64,000 bases of DNA from Paraburkholderia translucens. GTDB lineage: Bacteria > Pseudomonadota > Gammaproteobacteria > Burkholderiales > Burkholderiaceae. Under the pieces are notes generated by a model. That model was not told where the DNA came from and made no database searches. It saw only the letters and a program-made list of their open reading frames with translations. Made by a program: the position numbers and the translations under genes. The stretch covers positions 186,001 through 250,000 of the forward strand of contig NZ_JAJITC010000008.1 of the NCBI RefSeq assembly GCF_020881035.1. The letters run 5' to 3'. Shown piece after piece: positions 59,382-64,000 of the stretch (its first letter is position 1; each line of letters starts with the position of its first letter).

Positions 59382-60221
59382 ATGCCCGGCGTCGCAAAGA
59401 CGAATGAATCAGACGGCGTTCGCGTCGTACTGAGTGCGCCGCAACTGGCGGCCGTTCTCGCCCGTCAGTCGATTAGCCAGACCGAGATGCTATCCAACCG
59501 TTTATGGGGCGGTTTGCAGGTGGTCGGCGGCGTACTGGAAATGGTCGGGGCGGGTGCGTTATGCGTGCTGCCAGAGCCGACGATGGCAAGCAAGGCCGGG
59601 TGCATCGTGTTTGGCGTGCACGGCTCGGATACGGCGGCAGCGGGCCTACGACAGGTTTGGACCGGGCAGGACACCGCGACGCTCACCCAACGCGGTACTG
59701 TGAAGCTGGCGGAAACAATGAAGGCCAGCCCCGAGATGGCCAACAATATCGGCTTGTCGCTCGATCTAGTTGTGCCGTTTGGCTTTGCTGGCTCGATCAA
59801 GGCTGCCCGGGCGGCCAGCCTGACTATGGGCCGGATCTCCCTGAAGATGCATGAAGCGAGGGAGGTCGGCGGTATTGGCGGCCATACGCTGCTGAAACAC
59901 GTGGAGCGTACTGAGGCACAATTGTCGGAGAGATTGTTGAAGGAACCGTGGCGAGACCGAGTCTCGTCGTTCACGAATATTGCTGCGGCGGAATGGGCCA
60001 TTTCGGAGACGATGCAGGCAAACGCCATTGCAATCAGGTCGTGGGCCGCTTCACCGGCAAGAGATTTGGCTTTGAAGAAGGATGTCGGGAGAAATGTTGG
60101 CTACACATTGCTAAAAGAATCAGGGAAATTGATCGATTCGAGCAAGGTCACCGTTGTTCTTCGGCATAAGAAATACAATGGAATGCCGTATTTTATTCTT
60201 ACCGCTTATACGGATATCTGA
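59382..60221 (+). CDS. Standalone effector with C-terminal RNase A-like (CdiA-CT type) toxin domain
   Basis: A 279-residue protein (283 from ATG 59370, which has no proper ribosome-binding site spacing). Residues 1-155 form a pre-toxin region with two apolar Gly/Ala/Val-rich segments (LWGGLQVVGGVLEMVGAGAL and SLDLVVPFGFAGSI), a conserved-looking VHGSDTAAAGLRQVWTGQDT, and no signal peptide. Residues 160-279 match the bacterial RNase A-like domain of CdiA C-termini: GGHTLLKHVERT, SSFTNIAAAEWAISE, and the end FILTAYTD. H173, R184, T274 and Y276 reproduce the spacing of the known active-site set (H, R+11, T-x-Y). No delivery domain is present. The cognate immunity gene probably follows 13 nt downstream. 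Predicted action is RNA cleavage in target cells. Confidence 0.78.
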   Translation: MPGVAKTNESDGVRVVLSAPQLAAVLARQSISQTEMLSNRLWGGLQVVGGVLEMVGAGALCVLPEPTMASKAGCIVFGVHGSDTAAAGLRQVWTGQDTATLTQRGTVKLAETMKASPEMANNIGLSLDLVVPFGFAGSIKAARAASLTMGRISLKMHEAREVGGIGGHTLLKHVERTEAQLSERLLKEPWRDRVSSFTNIAAAEWAISETMQANAIAIRSWAASPARDLALKKDVGRNVGYTLLKESGKLIDSSKVTVVLRHKKYNGMPYFILTAYTDI

Positions 60222-60234
60222 TTTTGAGGGGGGT

Positions 60235-60651
60235 ATGAAAATGAGTTTGATTGCGGATATCCTTGCGGCGAGAGGTCCAACGATGGTTAGAATTTCGAAT
60301 ATTCTGGACTATTCAAATGACCTTTCTCTGGTGCTGTCAAAATTTGGCTTGACGCGAGATGAGGCGATGCTGGTGGCTCAGGATAGAGCCGGCGCAATCG
60401 CAATTCTTACGAACCTGCTTTGGAAGGGGCAGGCTTATGATTGTGAACACATGGACAGGAGCAAGGCGAAAGAACTCGCTGAAAGAATAGTTGCAGAAAA
60501 CGAATCAAAAGATAGCAAATATTTTTCAAACAAAGAATCAGCGTCGTCGGATTCATGGAATGATTTTACGGACTCGACATTTGACTCGGGTATTGTAATA
60601 AGTAGTGGGAATGGCCAATATTTCTGTATCTGGTTTGAGGATGAAGATTGA
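60235..60651 (+). CDS. Putative immunity protein for the RNase A-like toxin
   Basis: A 138-residue acidic protein I do not recognise by family. It is called by position, 13 nt after the toxin stop, with GAGGGG just before ATG 60235 (ATG 60241 is an alternative). It has an N-terminal helical part (SLIADILAARGPTMVRISNILD, GLTRDEAMLVAQDRAGAIAILTNLLW), then a Ser/Asp/Asn-rich section and a final strand ending CIWFEDED. The acid-rich surface suits binding a basic RNase. Base composition is strikingly AT-rich (16 G+C of 60 at 60481-60540), unlike all neighbours, which marks it as recently acquired. Confidence 0.65.
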   Translation: MKMSLIADILAARGPTMVRISNILDYSNDLSLVLSKFGLTRDEAMLVAQDRAGAIAILTNLLWKGQAYDCEHMDRSKAKELAERIVAENESKDSKYFSNKESASSDSWNDFTDSTFDSGIVISSGNGQYFCIWFEDED

Positions 60652-60694
60652 TTTGGCGAGTGAGTAGGTAATCCCTCGGGAAAGGCTAACAAAG

Positions 60695-60721
60695 GCCCGC
60701 CTGTTCAGCGGGCGCTTTTTC
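60695..60721 (+). terminator. Intrinsic terminator after the toxin-immunity pair
   Basis: GCCCGC(C)TG pairs with CAGCGGGC (one bulge) and is followed by GCTTTTT. It ends the cassette before the converging regulator gene. Confidence 0.78.
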
Positions 60722-60763
60722 GCCTTGCGTTGAAAAAAGTGCGACCGGCACGCGGCGCGAAAC

Positions 60764-61711
60764 TCACGCCTCCAACGCCGCCCGCGCGCACGACTCGTCC
60801 GTCACGAGCCCCGACAGCCACCCGCCCTTGAGCACCGCGATGAGCGCCTCACGCTTGCGCTGCCCGCCCGCGAAGCCGATGGTCGGCCGGCGCGGCGGCG
60901 CGTCGAGCGCGATGCTCGTCACGCGACGGCCGGTCGGCGATTCGACGTGCGCGCCGGCCGCATCAATAGGCAGGCCGAGCATTTCGGCGACTGCGCCGTT
61001 GTGCATCAGCTCCTCCACTTCGCCATCCGTGATGAAGCCGTCCTCGTGCAACGGGCAGGTCATGCCGATGTTGCCGATGCCGACGAACGCGACATCGGCC
61101 TGCGCGGACAGCGACTCGACGATCCGGTACAGCCGGTGATTGCACCACTGCGCGCGCTCGGCCTCACTGTCGGCGAGCAGCGGCGCGGGCAGCAGAAAAT
61201 GCTTGCCGCCGGTCTTCTCCGAAATGTGCAGCGCGACGTCATAGCGGTTCGAGGAGCCGTCCTGCGCGATGGCCCCGACCATCGATACCAGCCGATGCTG
61301 CGGACGGTCCAGCTGCGCGATCTGATCGACCGCGGCCTTCAGCGTACGGCCGCTGCTGACCGCGACGACCATCGGCTTTTCCTCGCTCAGATAGCGCTCC
61401 ATCACTTGCGCACCGGCCACCGCGAGCTTGCGGTCGAGTTCCTCGGATGTATCGCCGTCGATCGGCACGATCTCGCACAGGCTGAGGCCGTAGCGCTTCG
61501 AAAGCTGATCGGCGAGCGACAGGCAATCCGCGAGCTTGTGATCGACCCGTACGCGGATCAGATTTTTTTCGACCGCGAACGCGACGAGCCGCTGCGCAAC
61601 CGGCCGCGACACCTGCAGCTTCTCGGCGATTTCGTTCTGGGTATTGCCCGCGACGTAGTAGAGCCACGCGGCGCGCGTGGCGAGATCGAGTTTTTCCGTG
61701 GACCTGGGCAC
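60764..61711 (-). CDS. SorC/DeoR-type sugar-binding transcriptional regulator
   Basis: A 315-residue regulator. The N-terminal HTH is RAAWLYYVAGNTQNEIAEKLQVSRPVAQRLVAFA. The C-terminal sugar-phosphate-binding domain (around 60-312) is of the SorC/GlpR-like ISOCOT fold with VAVSSGRTLKAAVDQI, VGIGNIGMTCPLHEDGFIT and a conserved end. The start is a GTG at 61711, since no ATG fits. It is downstream of xylB in the same operon and probably controls the polyol genes on both sides in response to a phosphorylated intermediate. Confidence 0.9.
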   Translation of the reverse strand: MPRSTEKLDLATRAAWLYYVAGNTQNEIAEKLQVSRPVAQRLVAFAVEKNLIRVRVDHKLADCLSLADQLSKRYGLSLCEIVPIDGDTSEELDRKLAVAGAQVMERYLSEEKPMVVAVSSGRTLKAAVDQIAQLDRPQHRLVSMVGAIAQDGSSNRYDVALHISEKTGGKHFLLPAPLLADSEAERAQWCNHRLYRIVESLSAQADVAFVGIGNIGMTCPLHEDGFITDGEVEELMHNGAVAEMLGLPIDAAGAHVESPTGRRVTSIALDAPPRRPTIGFAGGQRKREALIAVLKGGWLSGLVTDESCARAALEA

Positions 61712-61799
61712 GATGAGGTTTCGCTTGGGTTTTGCTTGACTGTGCCGATGACAGCGGCCGGCCTGCGCGTCGATCGCGCAAGCCAGCCGCGGTTGACGC

Positions 61800-63281
61800 T
61801 CAGGCGAGCGGCGCGCGCGCGGGATCGAACAGCGGCCGCACGTGGCGATACAGCGCGCGATACGCTTCGAGCCGGGTGCGCAATTGCGCATGGCGGCGCG
61901 GATTCGGCGTGAACTCCTTTTCGACCGGCGGCTTGGTCAGCACGATAGCGGGGTCGCCGCCCGCGGCGAGCCAGCCGAGGCGCGCCGCACCGAGCGCCGC
62001 TCCGGTTTCGCCGCCGCCGTGCTTGACCGTGACGGTGTCGAGCGCGTCGGCGAGCAGCTGGGCCCAATAGTCGCTGCGTGCGCCGCCGCCCAGCAGCGAC
62101 AGCACCTTCGCCTCGGTGCCGGCCGCGCGCAAGGCGTCGAGGCCGTCGGTCAGCGCGAGCGTCACGCCTTCGAGCACCGCGTAGCCGAGCAGCGCGCGAT
62201 CGGTCGCGTGAGTCATGCCGAAGAACACACCTTGCGCGTACGGGTCGTTATGCGGCGTGCGCTCTCCTGACAGATACGGCAAAAAGAGCGGCGCGGTGGG
62301 CAAGGCGTCGGCGGGCAGCGCCTCGATTTCAGCGAGCAGCGTCGGCTCGTCGGTCGAGGTGAGCTTGCAGACCCAGCGCAGGCAGCTCGCCGCCGACAGC
62401 ACCACGCTCATCTGATGCCAGCGGTCCGGGATCGCATGACAGAACGCGTGCACGGCGGAGGCCGGGTTCGGCCGGAAGCTGTCGCCGACCACGCACAGCA
62501 CGCCTGACGTGCCCAATGACACAAAGCCGTCGCCCGGCTCCGTCGCGCCGATGCCGATCGCGCTCGTCGCATTGTCGCCGCCGCCGGCCGCGACGATCAC
62601 GTTCTCGCTGAGGCCGAATTCGCGCGCGACTTCCGGCAGCAGTGTGCCGGCCGGCGCGCTGCCTTCGCGCAGCGCCGGCATTTGCGCGCGCGTCATGTTG
62701 CAGGCAGCCAGCAACGAGTCGGACCAGTCGCGTTTTGCGACGTCGAGCCATAGCGTGCCAGCCGCATCGGACGGATCGGACACCTTGCCGCCCGTCAGTT
62801 GCAGACGCAGATAGTCTTTCGGCAGCAGCACGCAGGCCGTCCTGGCGAAAATCTCCGGCTCGTGACGCGCGACCCACAGCAGCTTGGGCGCGGTGAAACC
62901 GGGCATCGCCAGATTGCCGGCGACGCGGTGCAGCTCCGGCGCGCGCTCGGTCAGCTCCGCGCATTCCTTGTCGCTGCGCATGTCGTTCCAAAGGATCGCG
63001 GGCCGCAGCACGCGGTTATCCGCGTCGAGCAGCACAGCCCCGTGCATCTGCCCCGACAGGCCGATGCCGCGAATCTGCGCGAACTCGTCGGGATGGCGCG
63101 CGCGCAAGGCGGAGAGCGCAGCGCGCGTGCCGGTCCACCAGTCTTCGGGATTCTGCTCGGACCAGCGCTGGTGCGGACGCGAAACCGTGAACGGCGTGCC
63201 GGCCGTGCCGATCACGCGGCCGTCGGAGGCGAGCAGCAGAACTTTCACTTCGGACGTGCCGAGATCGATGCCTAGGTACAT
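61800..63281 (-). CDS. xylB: Xylulokinase
   Basis: A 493-residue FGGY kinase phosphorylating D-xylulose to D-xylulose 5-phosphate. It shows MYLGIDLGTSEVKVLLL, GIGLSGQMHGAVLLD, PKDYLRLQLTGG, DPSDAAGTLWLDV, GGGDNATSAIGIG, PYLSGERTPHNDP and LSLLGGGARSDYWAQLLADAL. It lies 67 nt downstream of a polyol dehydrogenase gene, whose product from D-arabitol would be its substrate. The regulator follows 88 nt downstream. Confidence 0.96.
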   Translation of the reverse strand: MYLGIDLGTSEVKVLLLASDGRVIGTAGTPFTVSRPHQRWSEQNPEDWWTGTRAALSALRARHPDEFAQIRGIGLSGQMHGAVLLDADNRVLRPAILWNDMRSDKECAELTERAPELHRVAGNLAMPGFTAPKLLWVARHEPEIFARTACVLLPKDYLRLQLTGGKVSDPSDAAGTLWLDVAKRDWSDSLLAACNMTRAQMPALREGSAPAGTLLPEVAREFGLSENVIVAAGGGDNATSAIGIGATEPGDGFVSLGTSGVLCVVGDSFRPNPASAVHAFCHAIPDRWHQMSVVLSAASCLRWVCKLTSTDEPTLLAEIEALPADALPTAPLFLPYLSGERTPHNDPYAQGVFFGMTHATDRALLGYAVLEGVTLALTDGLDALRAAGTEAKVLSLLGGGARSDYWAQLLADALDTVTVKHGGGETGAALGAARLGWLAAGGDPAIVLTKPPVEKEFTPNPRRHAQLRTRLEAYRALYRHVRPLFDPARAPLA

Positions 63282-63348
63282 GGGCGCGAAACCTTCATCG
63301 TTGGAGATGCGCTACTTTAGCCGCACATCGTGTGCGCTGTCATGCGCA

Positions 63349-64000
63349 TTAAGCCTGGCTCGTTGCGCCGCGTTTTGCGAGCCATGCGTCGACCCGCGCA
63401 AGCGCGCCCGCGAGCGCCGCTTCGAGTTCCGGTGTCTGCGCCATGCTGCCCCACAGCAGCCGGTCGGCGGCGAACGCGCACAGCGGATCGGGCGCCGTGA
63501 AGAATGCGTGCGCGGCGCGCTCGTCCATCACGCCGTCCTGATATGCATACGGCAGCTTGCCCTTGTGCCAGCGTTCGAGAAAGCGGAAGAACAGCGCGGG
63601 CAGCCTCGCGGTCGCGGCCGGCGTCGCTCCGCGCTCGAAGCATTCGGCGAGCGTCGGCGCGATGAAGCCGGGTAGCTTCGAAAAGCCATCGGCGGCGACG
63701 CGCTGGTTCGTGTCGAGGATATGCGGGTTGCTGAAGCGCTCGAGCACGACATCGCGATAGCGTTCGAGATCGAGCGGACTTGGCAAGAGACACGGGATCA
63801 CGTCCTCGGTCACGTAGTCGTACGCGAACTGGCGAATGTCGGCATCGAGCGAGCCTTCGTGGATGTAGTTCAGGCCGACCAGCGTGCCTGCCCATGCGAT
63901 GCAGCTATGCGTCGCGTTGAGGATGCGGATCTTCGCTTCCTCATACGGCAGCACGGAAGCGACGAGCTCCGCGCCGACCTTCTCCCAGGCCGGCCGCCCC
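63349..64000 (-). CDS. Mannitol/D-arabitol dehydrogenase family protein (C-terminal part)
   Basis: About 216 C-terminal residues of a long-chain mannitol dehydrogenase-type enzyme; the frame is open to the window edge, so the N-terminal NAD domain is missing here. The family active-site motif K-x-x-x-x-N-x-x-H is visible in [16 protein letters not shown]. Further features are [20 protein letters not shown] and [13 protein letters not shown] linked xylulokinase favours D-arabitol 4-dehydrogenase (DalD-like), but mannitol 2-dehydrogenase is possible; the SDR at 53029 may cover sorbitol. Confidence 0.92.
   Translation of the reverse strand, partial: GRPAWEKVGAELVASVLPYEEAKIRILNATHSCIAWAGTLVGLNYIHEGSLDADIRQFAYDYVTEDVIPCLLPSPLDLERYRDVVLERFSNPHILDTNQRVAADGFSKLPGFIAPTLAECFERGATPAATARLPALFFRFLERWHKGKLPYAYQDGVMDERAAHAFFTAPDPLCAFAADRLLWGSMAQTPELEAALAGALARVDAWLAKRGATSQA

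Overview
The window is high-GC, gene-dense chromosome of a betaproteobacterium of the Burkholderia/Paraburkholderia group. The call rests on gene order (recA-recX-DUF2889-sucC-sucD-TerC-pilin-pglL, then pgk-pyk-fba-purC-purE-purK), on a BpeAB-OprB-like efflux operon behind a TetR gene, and on the protein sequences. I found no rRNA, tRNA, CRISPR array, insertion sequence or prophage. About 55 protein genes are supported; the first and last run off the window.

Layout. 1-1531: TctDE-like two-component pair (minus). 1667-6660: recA behind a perfect LexA box, recX with a long extension, a DUF2889 gene and sucCD. 6735-10240: strong terminator, TerC-family membrane protein, a type IV pilin and its likely PglL O-oligosaccharyltransferase. 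10251-17752: mostly minus-strand housekeeping genes (MazG-like, moaC, YheT-like hydrolase, NTF2-like, waaF, CHCC zinc finger, ilvE) plus a BepA-like M48 protease on plus. 17979-27581: azlCD, pgk, pyk, fba, purCEK and a Sua5-type gene, all plus. 27728-31015: GDSL lipoprotein, a sterol-desaturase remnant and dacB on minus. 31358-35017: an OmpR-type two-component pair followed by an HtrA/DegP protease whose leader carries a PmrA/QseB-type box. 35298-38990: small exported protein, DUF427, CoxG-like, and a GlxA-type regulator divergent from a cysteine hydrolase. 39088-46146: bpeR divergent from bpeA-bpeB-oprB. 46357-49929: an FGGY kinase, then glutathione-dependent formaldehyde detoxification. 50015-52738: a zinc-type ABC importer on minus. 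53029-59130: polyol dehydrogenase and polyol ABC importer with a HAD phosphatase. 60764-64000: the converging polyol operon (mannitol/arabitol dehydrogenase, xylulokinase, SorC-type regulator).

The most unusual element sits between the two converging polyol operons: a two-gene module at 59382-60651. The first gene encodes a standalone protein whose C-terminal ~115 residues match the RNase A-like toxin domain known from CdiA C-termini, with the H/R/T-x-Y catalytic pattern at the expected spacing. It has no CdiA, PAAR, VgrG or Rhs delivery part. The next gene is small, acidic and AT-rich and is the likely immunity gene. The pair has its own terminator and two perfect hairpins just upstream of the toxin start. 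It looks like a horizontally acquired toxin-immunity cassette.

Other points of note are a 17-histidine tail on the metal-importer ATPase, a metal-binding protein with a His-to-Glu ligand change, a 14-nt tandem repeat over a stop codon, an unusually long prepilin leader next to pglL, and palindromes at the recA-recX junction.
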